From Paenibacillus contaminans (GTDB lineage: Bacteria > Bacillota > Bacilli > Paenibacillales > NBRC-103111), in the NCBI RefSeq assembly GCF_003285015.1, contig NZ_QMFB01000002.1:476647-540646 (forward strand): a stretch of 64,000 nucleotides of DNA. The letters are read 5' to 3'. Below are positions 1-9,893 of the stretch, piece by piece. Position numbers and translations under genes: made by a program. Below the pieces are notes generated by a model. The model saw only the letters and a program-made list of their open reading frames with translations. It was not told the origin of the DNA and made no database searches. Each line of letters begins with the position of its first letter. The stretch's first letter is position 1.

Positions 1-507
1 TGGTCCGATGAACGGCGCTCCGAATGTTACATGATGCCCCCACAGGTACGGCTCGGCCGCATCGCTCAAATTCGTTATTTTTTCGGCGATATGCAAAGTC
101 GGTTGTCCTTTTCGGATGGCGACGGTTTTCTCCAGAGCAAAAGGCAGCACCTTGCTCTCCGTCCGCAGATGCACGAGGATCTCCTCTTCGGTTTCCCGGT
201 CGATCCTGAGCGTCCAAGGCAAATGCTGCACATCGCCATGACCGGGAATGTCCGTCCCATTGTAGCTGCAGCCTGCACCGGCATTCGGGAACAACTCGTA
301 CCAGCCGCCGACATCGTAGTTCAGCCCTTTCGGATCTTTGTACATGACGTCGATGTTCGTGCGTTTGTCCGTCATTTCGAATAAATGGGCGCCGTGATCC
401 AGATCGATGCCGACGCGGATTTGATCATTCTCGAGCGTCAGCACGCGATGCCCCTCCATCGTATGCTGTGTAAGCTTGCAGCCTGCCGCCTGTTTTTGTT
501 CTCCCAT
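1..507 (-). CDS. aldose 1-epimerase-like (galactose mutarotase fold) protein, partial
   Basis: Only the first 169 residues are inside the window; the gene runs off the left edge. I translated it directly from the complement of positions 507-1. Motifs such as WYELFPNAGAG, SYNGTDIPGHGDVQ and LWGHHVTFGAPF match the galactose-mutarotase-like superfamily (aldose 1-epimerase or DUF4432-type proteins), which bind or epimerise free sugars in the cytoplasm. The ATG follows a GGGAG ribosome-binding site. Its location beside a sugar transporter locus fits a sugar-metabolism role, but the exact substrate cannot be read from the sequence and the C-terminal half is not visible. Confidence 0.75.
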   Translation of the reverse strand, partial: MGEQKQAAGCKLTQHTMEGHRVLTLENDQIRVGIDLDHGAHLFEMTDKRTNIDVMYKDPKGLNYDVGGWYELFPNAGAGCSYNGTDIPGHGDVQHLPWTLRIDRETEEEILVHLRTESKVLPFALEKTVAIRKGQPTLHIAEKITNLSDAAEPYLWGHHVTFGAPFIGP

Positions 508-721
508 GCGTCTCTCCCGTCCCTTTGTATGATTCTGGCATTGATCTTGCTATGCTCTATCATGTCACATAGCTGATGGCGGCGACAAGTACTTAATCAT
601 ACGCCGGTTGACGGTATTATTGTAATACCAGTCATACGTTCGCAGATTAGGATAAAAAGTTCTTATGATCCAGCGCAATGCGGTATTTTCGGCATTGAAA
701 AAACGCCTGCTGCTCTCATGT

Positions 722-774
722 TCAAGGAGCGGCAAGCCGGCACAAATAATCGTAGAAATTGATGCCCGTCAAAA
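722..774 (-). pseudogene. remnant of an AraC-family C-terminal domain
   Basis: Reading the complement from 774 gives ILTGINFYDYLCRLAAP followed by a stop. This matches VTGINFYDYLCRLRM in the AraC-family regulator encoded at 5027-7249. Flanking frames carry stops and no further alignable text. It is a short decayed copy of the conserved region before the second helix-turn-helix. It could be a leftover of a deleted paralogous regulator or of a local duplication. Confidence 0.5.
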
Positions 775-879
775 TAGCCTTTCTCCGAATCTCTCCTTCA
801 TTTTCGTTTTTTTGCGTAATAGGTGAAACATCGGACATCCCGCACCCGATCACCGGCCTTCACCATCCCCTTCGTTATA

Positions 880-920
880 AACTATGGGACTCCTGTCGCC
901 ATGACAAGAGTCCCATAGTT
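880..920 (-). terminator. long hairpin after the SLH/DUF4838 gene
   Basis: AACTATGGGACTC and GAGTCCCATAGTT form a perfect 13-bp stem, which extends to about 18 bp with one mismatch around a GCCAT loop. It lies 13 bp beyond the stop codon at 933. The T-run is weak (TTTATAA), so it is a probable rather than certain intrinsic terminator. Confidence 0.6.
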
Positions 921-932
921 GTCTTGCTCGTA

Positions 933-3900
933 TTATTCCGCCTTGAACAAGCGTACATCATCGAGGTAAATCGCTTCGCCTGCCGCAAAGTCCCGGGCAA
1001 GCACGCCAATTTGCAGGACTTCAACAGGCGTCCCATTGATCTCGGACGGAATTTCGCCTTCCCATTCGATCAAGTGCCAGCTGCCGGTATCGGCGCCGAC
1101 ATTAATCGTCGCGCTCGTCACGCCATCCAAGTAAATGTGATTCTTATCCTTTAAATTGATGCCGATGCTGATCGTTTCATTCGTTTGCGTTCCTTCCGGC
1201 ACGTAGTAATAAGCCTGCAGCTTGTAGGTCCCCGGCTGCTGCGGCAGCACGAGATTGGACAAGTTTTGCACGACTGAACCGAATTCGATCTCGGACATTT
1301 TCAAGCTGTAATCCCCGCTTTTGGCAAACGTATCGCTCCGGCTCATCGTTCTCGTCGCCGTCATTCCGCCGTCCACCCAGTAGGACCACGGCTGAGCATC
1401 GTCCACGCCCGCGCTTCCGATTTCGAAGGAAGTATTATAGTTAAGCTCGCTTATTTCAACCGGCTCTGTCGTATAAGGATCATCCAGTCTGAAAAAATTG
1501 ATATCGTCCAAGTATAACGGTTCCGTTCCGGTGAAATCCCGTATTTGCACGATAATTTGAGCCTTGCTCACGGGTACGCCGTGAATTTGCTGCGGGATCT
1601 TCCCGACCCATTCGACTATCGACCATCTCCCGGCGCTGTCGCTGACGGCTTTCGTTTCCGTCCCCATGCTTCCCAACCACTGATTGTTAGCATCAAGCAA
1701 ATTCATGCCGACGATAATTTTGCCGTTCGTATCTGTTCCCGCCGGCGTATAGTAGTAGACCGACATCCCGTGATATCCCGGCTGCACATCAACCTCCTGA
1801 ACAGGGCCGCCAAGCTTGAGGCCGATCGTCTCCAGGCTGTAAACGCCGCTATAGGCCACGGTGTCCGTACGATGCATGTTGTTCTCATCTTGTCCGTACT
1901 CCATCCAGTACCACCACGGCGGCGCGTCATTCATCACTTGTCCGCCAAGACCGGTTTCCAGCGAAGCATTCTCATTCAATGTCTCCGCTTGATCTGCCAA
2001 TGCCAGCAGGAGCTTGACATAATTCCTTGCATACTCCAATTCGGCGTCATCCGCTAGCTGTACCGCGTAGGACCTTACTTCGCCGTTCGAAGGTTCATCT
2101 TTCATCCACTCAACCAATGCCATCACATCGTTGCTGTTTACGCCAGACCAGGCCATACCTCCCTCGGCAGGCGTGAAGGGATGCTGCAGAATTTCATGTC
2201 CGGCGAATTCGTCCACGAGCTTCAGACGCTGATCGGCTTTCTTCAGCTTCACCATCATCTGATTTAAGGCGGATACCCCTTGCGCCGAATTCGTAATCGG
2301 CTCATAAGGCTTGCTGCCCGGATAACTTAGAATAGACGCCTCATAGTATTCGAACGCGCGCATTAAAATTTCCGCCCGCTTCTTTTGCTGCTGCGTCTGC
2401 GCGTTCGCAACAACCGCTTCCATCAAATGCCGGCTTGTCTCTACGTCTGCCAACGAAACAGCTTTCAAATAGGTCGCATCGGTAAGCGGCATAAAGTTCG
2501 GTCTTGGATTTTTCTGCTGCCATGATTGATACCAGGACGATTCAAAAATATCGGCTTCCCAGAAGTTCTCCCATATGCTGTAGTACTGTGCCAAATACGG
2601 CGCAGCCTCCTCGCCGACAGCCCGCACATACCATTCATATAACAACTGATCGACATCCGCCTCAGCGTCCCATTGCAGCCTTGCGGACAACCATGGCTTA
2701 GGCCCTTCGCCAAAGTTCGGATACAGCTCGGCAAAGTGGGCAGAGACTCCAGCGTCGTAGGCATACTTGTACACGTCCGCCATCTGGTGCAAATCCGTCC
2801 GAGGCACCGTATAGATCGACCCGTACAAATATTCATAGAAGGCCACTCCCGGAGCGACTGACAGCCAGTTCTCGGAAAAGGTTTTTCCCGCCGCTTCCAT
2901 CCCCTCATCGCCCCATGACAAACGCTCATCGGTAATATACACGATCACATTTGGAGGCAAGGTAACATTCGTAGGCGGATCATATACCTCATGGTAAGCA
3001 ATCGTACCGATATATTTATCCGGGAACTCCGCGAATACAATGTTTGCAACCTCATTCAGCCATCCGAAATAAATGTTGGACATGTCCTGAAAGCCGATCG
3101 AGTTGAGTTTATTCGGATATAAAGGATGGTTCGGGTTCTGTTCGCAGAAGCCGCCGTTATCATTGACCGATAAGGAGAAGGAAGTCGCTTGCGGATTTTG
3201 CTCAAAATAATCCAATATCATTTGACTGACGACACCAACCGTTTGCGGGACGGAAAAGCAAATTTGCCACCCTCCATTCGTAGTAAGCAATCCGTTATTG
3301 GCTGGATAGAAGTCAGGATAAACGGATTGATACTGTGATGGGTGAAGTATTTTCCAGAAGCTGTGATCATGATCCACTCGTTTATGCATGCGATTATGCC
3401 TTGTCCAAGCTTTTCTTACCGTCGTATTTTCGATACTGGAATCAAATGCGCGCGAGAAGAAGGCAGGCTCTTCGCGTACCGTTCCTCCGCTAACGGATAA
3501 GCTGGATTGCAGCGGAACATCTTCGCCATCGGCCCCCGGCAGAAGCCACCATACGCCTACGTAACGCTCCAGAAACTCATAAACGCCAAATTCCGTACCC
3601 CAATCTGTCGGACCTGCTATCGTAATGACGTTAGCCTCTTTCTCCGGAAAAATAACGAAACCGTCATCATCCAAATTCAGCAATTCTTGATCAATGGAAG
3701 CGCTGTCAGAAAAAGCCCCGATATAGCCGACATAAATCAAAATGTCATCGCCGGTCTGCGACTCGGCTTCCGCAGCACTCATACGAGGCAGTGTCGCTCC
3801 TGTCGATTTGCGCACATAGTCAATCAGCGTGTTCGCCGCATCGATGACCTGCTGAGAGGCTGACGCTTCCGTAACGACAATCGCTTTGGCTTCCCCGTTA

Positions 3901-4988
3901 ACGACCGGCATTAATGGCTCGGGCTGAGCGGTTCCGCCGGGAGTCGGCGTCGGTATAGTTGTTGCCGTCGGTGTCGGCGAAGGATCGTTCGTTGATGTCG
4001 GCGTCGATCCAGGCGTGTTCGTTGGTGTAGGTGCAGGTGTCGACGTAGAAGTCGGCGTTGGTGTCGTTTCCTTCGTGGATGTTGGCGTCGGTGTCGATGT
4101 AAGTGCCGCCGTTGAAGTCGGCGTCGACTCAGGCGCTCCGGTATGGTCCTTGCTGATCATTTTACCGCCAAACTGGACATGCTCCAGCGTAACATCGCTC
4201 TCCTTTACCCCGCCGCCCAGAACAATATTTCCTTCTATCGTTACATTTCTGAGCGTCACTCCCGAAACCGTAACGATGATGTTCCATTTGAGCGCATGCT
4301 GAATATCCGAAAAATCGTATACTCCCGGTTTGTCAATCGTATAATCCTGTTCAAGCTGAGCAAGCATACGGTCCATCGATACGATTGCCTCTGCGCGGGT
4401 CATCGTTTGCAGCGGATGAAAGCCGCCGTCCGGATAACCCGTCATAATGCCGAGCTTTTCCAGCTTCGCGATCGCCGCCCTGCTCCAGCCCGCAATCAGC
4501 CCTGCATCTTGATAAACAGGCTCTTCCGTTTCCGGCTGTTCGGAAAGCCCCATTATACGCGCGATCATCACGGCGGCTTCTTGTCTGGTGATCGCATCGT
4601 TAACGCCGATTGTCCCATTCGCATAGCCGTTGACGTATCCTGCCTGTACGGCAATCGCGACTTCTCTATACAGCCAGCTTGATTCGGTTACATCCGCAAA
4701 ATGAATGTCAGCCATTTCCTCAAGGCCGAACGCGCGGTTCAACAAAACGATGAACTCCCCGCGCGTCAACGGGCGATTTGGCTTCATCGCACCGTCCTCA
4801 TAGCCGACAAGCATACTTTGATTTATCCAGCGTTCCACCGTATGTTCAGCCCAATGTCCTCTAAAGTCCTGGGGGTTCGCGTCGTTTCCGGCCGCATTCG
4901 CGCCGGCGTATAAAGGAACAGCGCCAAGCATAATGAGCAATGCCAACACCAGCATCGTTACTTGTCTCATCAACCGCTTACTTATCAT
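933..4988 (-). CDS. SLH-anchored DUF4838 surface protein with two carbohydrate-binding-like modules
   Basis: A 1351-residue secreted protein. The signal peptide is residues 1-33. Three SLH domains (about 42-88, 94-148, 157-210) should anchor it to the secondary cell-wall polymer. A short beta-strand-repeat collar (about 225-280) is followed by a Thr/Pro-rich linker (290-357). A fold resembling the alpha-glucuronidase N-terminal domain (about 363-500) precedes DUF4838 (about 505-900), with motifs ND(610)NGGFCE and GE(761)GPKPW. Two jelly-roll-like binding modules (about 1007-1168 and 1182-1349) end in YLDD. The Shine-Dalgarno is GGGAGGGATAAGAG before ATG. It is the last gene of a transporter operon, which suggests it binds or cleaves an extracellular glycan. 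DUF4838 activity is not established, so that is inference. Confidence 0.85.
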   Translation of the reverse strand: MISKRLMRQVTMLVLALLIMLGAVPLYAGANAAGNDANPQDFRGHWAEHTVERWINQSMLVGYEDGAMKPNRPLTRGEFIVLLNRAFGLEEMADIHFADVTESSWLYREVAIAVQAGYVNGYANGTIGVNDAITRQEAAVMIARIMGLSEQPETEEPVYQDAGLIAGWSRAAIAKLEKLGIMTGYPDGGFHPLQTMTRAEAIVSMDRMLAQLEQDYTIDKPGVYDFSDIQHALKWNIIVTVSGVTLRNVTIEGNIVLGGGVKESDVTLEHVQFGGKMISKDHTGAPESTPTSTAALTSTPTPTSTKETTPTPTSTSTPAPTPTNTPGSTPTSTNDPSPTPTATTIPTPTPGGTAQPEPLMPVVNGEAKAIVVTEASASQQVIDAANTLIDYVRKSTGATLPRMSAAEAESQTGDDILIYVGYIGAFSDSASIDQELLNLDDDGFVIFPEKEANVITIAGPTDWGTEFGVYEFLERYVGVWWLLPGADGEDVPLQSSLSVSGGTVREEPAFFSRAFDSSIENTTVRKAWTRHNRMHKRVDHDHSFWKILHPSQYQSVYPDFYPANNGLLTTNGGWQICFSVPQTVGVVSQMILDYFEQNPQATSFSLSVNDNGGFCEQNPNHPLYPNKLNSIGFQDMSNIYFGWLNEVANIVFAEFPDKYIGTIAYHEVYDPPTNVTLPPNVIVYITDERLSWGDEGMEAAGKTFSENWLSVAPGVAFYEYLYGSIYTVPRTDLHQMADVYKYAYDAGVSAHFAELYPNFGEGPKPWLSARLQWDAEADVDQLLYEWYVRAVGEEAAPYLAQYYSIWENFWEADIFESSWYQSWQQKNPRPNFMPLTDATYLKAVSLADVETSRHLMEAVVANAQTQQQKKRAEILMRAFEYYEASILSYPGSKPYEPITNSAQGVSALNQMMVKLKKADQRLKLVDEFAGHEILQHPFTPAEGGMAWSGVNSNDVMALVEWMKDEPSNGEVRSYAVQLADDAELEYARNYVKLLLALADQAETLNENASLETGLGGQVMNDAPPWWYWMEYGQDENNMHRTDTVAYSGVYSLETIGLKLGGPVQEVDVQPGYHGMSVYYYTPAGTDTNGKIIVGMNLLDANNQWLGSMGTETKAVSDSAGRWSIVEWVGKIPQQIHGVPVSKAQIIVQIRDFTGTEPLYLDDINFFRLDDPYTTEPVEISELNYNTSFEIGSAGVDDAQPWSYWVDGGMTATRTMSRSDTFAKSGDYSLKMSEIEFGSVVQNLSNLVLPQQPGTYKLQAYYYVPEGTQTNETISIGINLKDKNHIYLDGVTSATINVGADTGSWHLIEWEGEIPSEINGTPVEVLQIGVLARDFAAGEAIYLDDVRLFKAE

Positions 4989-5026
4989 CTCTTATCCCTC
5001 CCGATAGAAACCTCAAAAGTAACCGC

Positions 5027-7249
5027 TTATTGCCCTAACTGCGCATACTCGTCAGGCTTGATGCCTTCATAGCGGACGAAAGCCCGTTTGAACGAGTACA
5101 CATTTTCGTAACCGACGCGGCGCGCGACGTCGTCGACGCTGTTTTTGTCCCGGAGCAGCTCCTTCGCTGTTTCCATGCGCAGCCTGCATAAATAGTCATA
5201 AAAGTTGATGCCCGTCACTTCTTTGAACAACTTCGACACGCCCGAAACCGACATGTGAAACAGTTCCGCAAGCCTTTTCAGCGAAACGTCCGCGCTTGTA
5301 TAGTTCTCGTTCACATATTGCAGCAGCTTGCCGCCGGCCTCCATTGTCGAAGGTGTGTTCGAGTAACGAACCCGTTCGCAGATCAGCGTCCCCGCTTCGG
5401 CCATGTATTCCCACATCGCATCGACGTTTCCGGCTTTGAGCCTGCTCTCGAACTGCCGGGCATAAATGCCCGCGTCGATATTCAGCTCGTGCAGCACCCG
5501 CAGCATCGTTTCCATAAGCAAGGTGATCAGCTTCACCATACTCGTCTCGGGAAGCTGCCGCCTCCGGTTTTCCGCGCCGATTTCGTCCAAAATATGCGTC
5601 AGCGTGTCCAGATTGCCGATCTTCAGGTTATTGATCATCTGCACTTCCCAATCCGTCGGATAATAATAATCCACGTCCGGAATATACGTTTCTTCCTCCC
5701 TCGCATGGAGGTGTCCGCGCGAGAAGAGCGCTACCTGCAAGCTTTCATTGGCCGCATAATACGATTTGCTGATGCCGACCAGCCCCGTTTCGACCGCTCC
5801 ATGGAAAATGTCGGGCCGGAAGCCGCACGCCTCCGCTATTTGTTCGGCAATCTCGGAAACGATACGCTCTATGACGCCGTCGCCGAAAGGATGAATGGAC
5901 GAGACAATCAGCGCTTTGTCCGCGTTCGTCACTTCAAACAGCTCATGCCGGAGCCGATGGCGCTTCATCGCATTATCTGCGGCCATAATGGTGACGATCT
6001 CGATCTTGCGGATCGCTTCCAAATCGTTCATGTCGCGATGCGCATGAAAGCTGATCAGCATGGAGCAATAATACATGTCTTCCGTGTATCCAAGTTCGAA
6101 TTTATCCAATCCGTTCCCATGCTGCACATCCGTAAAATAACCCTTCAACAAGCGCATCAGCAAATTCGATCTGGCAGCGCTTTCGTAATCCCGGACGGCT
6201 TGCTGGAGCATATGATTCTCCGTCATCAAGCGGTCGAACGATTTCTCGATCAGCTTATACTCCGAACCCGTATCGTCGCTTCGCACGGCTACGGAGAGGC
6301 TGCGCAGCAAAGCCGCCAGCGGCCGATAACTGATCTTGGCCAGCCAGAACGCCGAAACGGCGCCGAGCGGGACGGAGATCAGAATGGCGAGCAGGGAGCC
6401 GAGCAAATTTTGCATGCCTAGCACCGTATTATCCGGGTATGTGACCGTGTACTGCCAATTGCTTGCCTGAGACGGGACGGAAATCGTGAGTGTCTTGGCG
6501 GAATCGTCCCGATCGTTCACTCCGCCTGCAGCCGGATGCTTCAACCGGTAAACGGGCGCATCGCGATCCGAAATGACGATCTCGCGGTAATCGCCGCCGC
6601 TGAAGCGCTGCAAATAATCGGCAAAATACGTGATGTCGATAAACAGCAAGAGAACCGCACGCGGGTTGTTGACGACCTCAAGGCTTTGGAAGACGGGGAT
6701 AACCCGTGTCGGATTATCCCACAGCCTCATGTCGACCGGCCGCATGACCGAATAGTAGGCGTACTGCGGCAAAGCCTCGGCGAAATGCCGCCGCGTCTCT
6801 TCGTCGAACGAAGCGACGGACGTAAAAAATGCATCCTCCGCGTATTCTCCCCACGGCGTAAAGACAAGCTTTTTCTCCGGATACATAACGGCTCCGAACG
6901 AAAGAATGCTCACGCCGCCAATCGCATTTTGAAAGCTTTTGCGAATTTCGAGCATGCGGGTGAAGTCGAATTCCCGATCATACACATTCGTATTCGACAT
7001 CTGCTTGCTTACCCACGCTTCTTCGCCGAGCGCTTTGCCCAAGCTTTTTAACTCATTCAATTTGTTGTCCACGATGTCCGAAATCCGTTTTGCATCCGCA
7101 TGATACTTCTCAACCATCTTCCGTTTCTGCTCCATCACATTCCGCTGCACGTTCAGAACGCTGAACACGATGATCGGGATCAGCAGGATGACGGTGTAGG
7201 AAAGAAACGTTTTTCGAAACGTTCTGCTTCCGAAGCTTATGTTTCGCAA
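5027..7249 (-). CDS. membrane-bound AraC-family transcriptional regulator
   Basis: About 740 residues. A transmembrane helix near the N-terminus (about residues 14-36) is followed by an extracellular sensing region of about 240 residues. A second membrane segment (around LLGSLLAILISVPLGAVSAF) precedes a long cytoplasmic linker. A C-terminal AraC DNA-binding domain covers the last 100 residues (SADVSLKRLAELFHMS, VARRVGYENVYSFKRAF). This is the layout of Paenibacillus YesN/AraC-type sensors beside lpl transporters. The likely start is TTG at 7249, since AAGGAAGG sits 7 nt upstream; a GTG at 7267 has no ribosome-binding site. It lies between the binding-protein gene and the DUF4838 gene, so it probably activates this locus in response to an extracellular ligand. 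Confidence 0.85.
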   Translation of the reverse strand: MRNISFGSRTFRKTFLSYTVILLIPIIVFSVLNVQRNVMEQKRKMVEKYHADAKRISDIVDNKLNELKSLGKALGEEAWVSKQMSNTNVYDREFDFTRMLEIRKSFQNAIGGVSILSFGAVMYPEKKLVFTPWGEYAEDAFFTSVASFDEETRRHFAEALPQYAYYSVMRPVDMRLWDNPTRVIPVFQSLEVVNNPRAVLLLFIDITYFADYLQRFSGGDYREIVISDRDAPVYRLKHPAAGGVNDRDDSAKTLTISVPSQASNWQYTVTYPDNTVLGMQNLLGSLLAILISVPLGAVSAFWLAKISYRPLAALLRSLSVAVRSDDTGSEYKLIEKSFDRLMTENHMLQQAVRDYESAARSNLLMRLLKGYFTDVQHGNGLDKFELGYTEDMYYCSMLISFHAHRDMNDLEAIRKIEIVTIMAADNAMKRHRLRHELFEVTNADKALIVSSIHPFGDGVIERIVSEIAEQIAEACGFRPDIFHGAVETGLVGISKSYYAANESLQVALFSRGHLHAREEETYIPDVDYYYPTDWEVQMINNLKIGNLDTLTHILDEIGAENRRRQLPETSMVKLITLLMETMLRVLHELNIDAGIYARQFESRLKAGNVDAMWEYMAEAGTLICERVRYSNTPSTMEAGGKLLQYVNENYTSADVSLKRLAELFHMSVSGVSKLFKEVTGINFYDYLCRLRMETAKELLRDKNSVDDVARRVGYENVYSFKRAFVRYEGIKPDEYAQLGQ

Positions 7250-7288
7250 ATGCGCACCTTCCTTCACTTGGGGATTCCGGGATACCGG

Positions 7289-8950
7289 TTACTTAATGCT
7301 GTTATAACGGTCAAGCAACTGCTGATCGATTTCGATAAGCTGATCGAGACCGAGCTTTTTCAGCTCCGCGATGTATTGATCCCAGTCGTCGAGCGATTTT
7401 TGTCCTAATGCCAGCTTTGTGGCAAGCTCAGCGGAATACGTGTTCAAGTTCGTCAAAATTTTCGTTTTCGCTTCGAGCTGCTTCTCGTCCGGAATGGCCA
7501 AATAGATAAAATTCATATTGGCGAAATACGGCTTATATGTCAACATGCTCAGTTCGTGGTCCGTCTTGTACTTCGCTGCGGATGCCATCTCGGTCTCCAG
7601 GTTGGCGAATTGCACGCGCGGATAAACCGTATCGCCGAGCAGCGCATTTCCCGGCGCTTTCCCCGATTTCGCCATTTCCTCTTCCGTGCCGTTATTAATG
7701 GCTACTTTCACGCCGTTTGCTTCGGTTTTATACGTCTGGCCTTCTATGCCCCAAGTCATCAGATCCGAGTATTGCTGCGAATAAACGACATCAAAAAATT
7801 TGATCGCCGCTTCGACGTTTTTGGCGTCTTTCGTTATCGCGTACTTCGACCATACGAGGAAAGGCGGCTCCAATTGGGCGGCAGGGGTAATGCCGTTCAC
7901 GGCCTTAAGCGGCATAAGCGGAAGGAATTCGCCGCCGCTTTTGATCGTCTTATCGTAATAATCGGACATATTATAGGTCTTCAGGGAGGCTACTTTGTTA
8001 TCCGTAATTTTTTGCTGGACCTGCTCATCCTTCGCGGCGATCAAGCTCGAATCAAGGATGCCTTCCTTCACGAGCTGCTGCAAATAACGGAAGTAGTCTT
8101 TAATCCCTTCCTGATACCACGGGGAAACGATTTTATTGTTTTCCACATCGACAGCCGTAATATCCGTGCCGAGTCCGAACCATTGGGCAATTGGACCGTT
8201 GAAGGCGCCAGGGCTATAAACCAGCACTTCGTCCTTCTGGCCGTTTCCGTTCGCGTCGGAGTCCCGCATCGTCTTCAGCGTTTGGAAATATTCCTCGGCC
8301 GTCGTCGGCGCCGGCAGCTTCAGCTTGTCGAGCCAGTCCTTGCGAATCCCCATCGTCAAAGCGACGGGAGCCGGATCTTTTCCCTGATACGTTTTTTTGT
8401 GGAGATTGCTGAACCAGTACATTTTGCCGTCGGGAGTCGTCGTCGCTTGTTTGGCGAAAGCAAACTCCTTGTTGTACATCGCCTTGATATTGCCGTTGCT
8501 GTACTTCTCGATCAGCGGGTTCAGGTCGAGCAGAACGCCCTGCTTGGCCAGATTCAGCACCGTTGTATTGTCGAGAGCGGAAATGTTCACGATATCGGGC
8601 AAGCTGCTGCCCGAAGCCATACGCGTCTTGATCACCGTGTCGTACTGCTCAGGCGGAACCAGCTCGAAATCAAACGCCAGGCCCGCACCGCCAAACAGCT
8701 TGTCGATCTCTTTCCACACCGGATATTTTTCGCGTTCTTCGAATTTGATGAATTTTCTGCCGTTCGCCGGACCGAGAAGCTTCAGCTTGCTTGGCTGCAC
8801 GGTCGGAGACGGCGCGCTTGAGCTTGAGCCTGCCGCGCTTGCGCTAGGCTCTGTTTTTTTGCCCGTATTGTCGCTGCTGCATGCCGTAACGGCGGCAAGC
8901 GGCACTACGGTCGCGAGCGAGAGCAAAATCGATTTTTTCCACTGTTTCAT
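7289..8950 (-). CDS. extracellular sugar-binding lipoprotein (LplA-like)
   Basis: A 553-residue lipoprotein. Its signal peptide ends in the lipobox LAAVTAC, giving a lipid-modified Cys, followed by a Ser/Thr-rich spacer. The body matches LplA-type family 1 solute-binding proteins of oligosaccharide ABC transporters, for example SGSSLPDIVNISALDN and KDAKNVEAAIKFFDVVYSQQ. ATG at 8950 is preceded by GAGGAGG, so an upstream in-frame start at 8977 is rejected. It follows two permease genes. No ATPase is encoded nearby, as is usual for transporters served by a shared MsmX-type ATPase elsewhere in the genome. Confidence 0.9.
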   Translation of the reverse strand: MKQWKKSILLSLATVVPLAAVTACSSDNTGKKTEPSASAAGSSSSAPSPTVQPSKLKLLGPANGRKFIKFEEREKYPVWKEIDKLFGGAGLAFDFELVPPEQYDTVIKTRMASGSSLPDIVNISALDNTTVLNLAKQGVLLDLNPLIEKYSNGNIKAMYNKEFAFAKQATTTPDGKMYWFSNLHKKTYQGKDPAPVALTMGIRKDWLDKLKLPAPTTAEEYFQTLKTMRDSDANGNGQKDEVLVYSPGAFNGPIAQWFGLGTDITAVDVENNKIVSPWYQEGIKDYFRYLQQLVKEGILDSSLIAAKDEQVQQKITDNKVASLKTYNMSDYYDKTIKSGGEFLPLMPLKAVNGITPAAQLEPPFLVWSKYAITKDAKNVEAAIKFFDVVYSQQYSDLMTWGIEGQTYKTEANGVKVAINNGTEEEMAKSGKAPGNALLGDTVYPRVQFANLETEMASAAKYKTDHELSMLTYKPYFANMNFIYLAIPDEKQLEAKTKILTNLNTYSAELATKLALGQKSLDDWDQYIAELKKLGLDQLIEIDQQLLDRYNSIK

Positions 8951-8976
8951 AGGGACTTCCTCCTCAAGTTGGGGCA

Positions 8977-9882
8977 TTATTCCTTCAACGAACCGATAAG
9001 CGCTCCCTTAATGAAATATTTCTGGAAGAACGGATACGTAAAAATAACCGGCAGCGTCGTAAACACGATGATCGCGTACTTCAACTGAATGTTCGTCAGC
9101 ATGGAGTAAGCTGCGTTTTTGGCGTCTTCCATCGTGACGACCGTCTTTAAATCCACCGTCTGCTGAACGACGACTCGGTACAAGTACATTTGCAGCGGAT
9201 GCAGCTTCTCGTTCGGCAAATAAACGAGCGCGTCAAACCAGCTGTTCCAAATGCCCACGACCGTATAGATCGCGATAACCGCAAGAATCGGCTTCGAAAT
9301 GGGCACGATGATCCGGAAAAGCAGCTGCCAATGAGAGGCTCCGTCCACGCTGGCCGATTCCCGGATCGCTTCCGGGATCGTCGTAAAATAGGTTCTGACC
9401 AGAATGATGTTCCAGATGCTGACCGCGCCGGGAATAATGATCGCGAGCATCGTATTGTATAGTCCCAGCTTGTTGACAAGCAGGTAACTCGGGATTAACC
9501 CGCCTCCGAAATACATGGGGATCAAGAGGAAAGCGATCACCCATTTGCGCCCCTTCAACTTGCGTACGGTAAGCGGATAGGCGCCCAATACGGCCATCAG
9601 GCAATTCAGGAGCATCCCGACGATTACGTAGATTAACGTATTGGAGTATGCCCACCACATTTTGGCGTCCTGCACAATCAGCTCGTATGACCCGAGAAAA
9701 AAGCCCTTCGGATACCAAAATACGTTCATAGCCGCCACTTCCATCGGCGAGCTGACGGACAGGATGATAACCAGATAGAACGGATAAAGCGTGATGATAC
9801 AAATCGCGAGCGCAAGCGCATACAGGATGACGTCGACTGCGGTCGAGCCTTGGCTGATGCGGTTTTTGACCACGGCGGTCAT
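8977..9882 (-). CDS. sugar ABC transporter permease (LplC/YtcP, MalG type)
   Basis: A 301-residue inner-membrane permease with about six hydrophobic segments. The EAA loop, which docks the ATPase, reads EAIRESASVDGASHWQLLF. The C-terminus FQKYFIKGALIGSLKE is typical of this family. ATG at 9882 lies 6 nt after AAGGAGG, so a GTG at 9900 that overlaps the previous gene is not the start. It pairs with the permease at 9894-10826 as a heterodimer that passes the sugar delivered by the lipoprotein at 7289-8950. Confidence 0.92.
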   Translation of the reverse strand: MTAVVKNRISQGSTAVDVILYALALAICIITLYPFYLVIILSVSSPMEVAAMNVFWYPKGFFLGSYELIVQDAKMWWAYSNTLIYVIVGMLLNCLMAVLGAYPLTVRKLKGRKWVIAFLLIPMYFGGGLIPSYLLVNKLGLYNTMLAIIIPGAVSIWNIILVRTYFTTIPEAIRESASVDGASHWQLLFRIIVPISKPILAVIAIYTVVGIWNSWFDALVYLPNEKLHPLQMYLYRVVVQQTVDLKTVVTMEDAKNAAYSMLTNIQLKYAIIVFTTLPVIFTYPFFQKYFIKGALIGSLKE

Positions 9883-9893
9883 TTTTTTCCTCC

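Larger units (their letters stand above)
508..932. other. intergenic stretch with one gene remnant and one hairpin
   Basis: There is no intact gene here. The stretch holds a degraded AraC helix-turn-helix fragment (722-774) and a long inverted repeat (880-920). In the reverse direction, about 580-700 can be read as a short open frame with text such as TYDWYYNNTVNRR, but it has no start and no recognisable family. Confidence 0.6.

Noticed and set aside
3950..4140. Dense GT-rich repeats in the SLH protein gene (similar at 19700-19910 and 50580-50700)
   Set aside because: They encode the Thr/Pro linker of the surface proteins and need no separate explanation as DNA elements.
5255..6421. Long plus-strand frame of 388 codons
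   Set aside because: It is antisense to the AraC regulator, with composition expected from a reverse frame and no recognisable motif.
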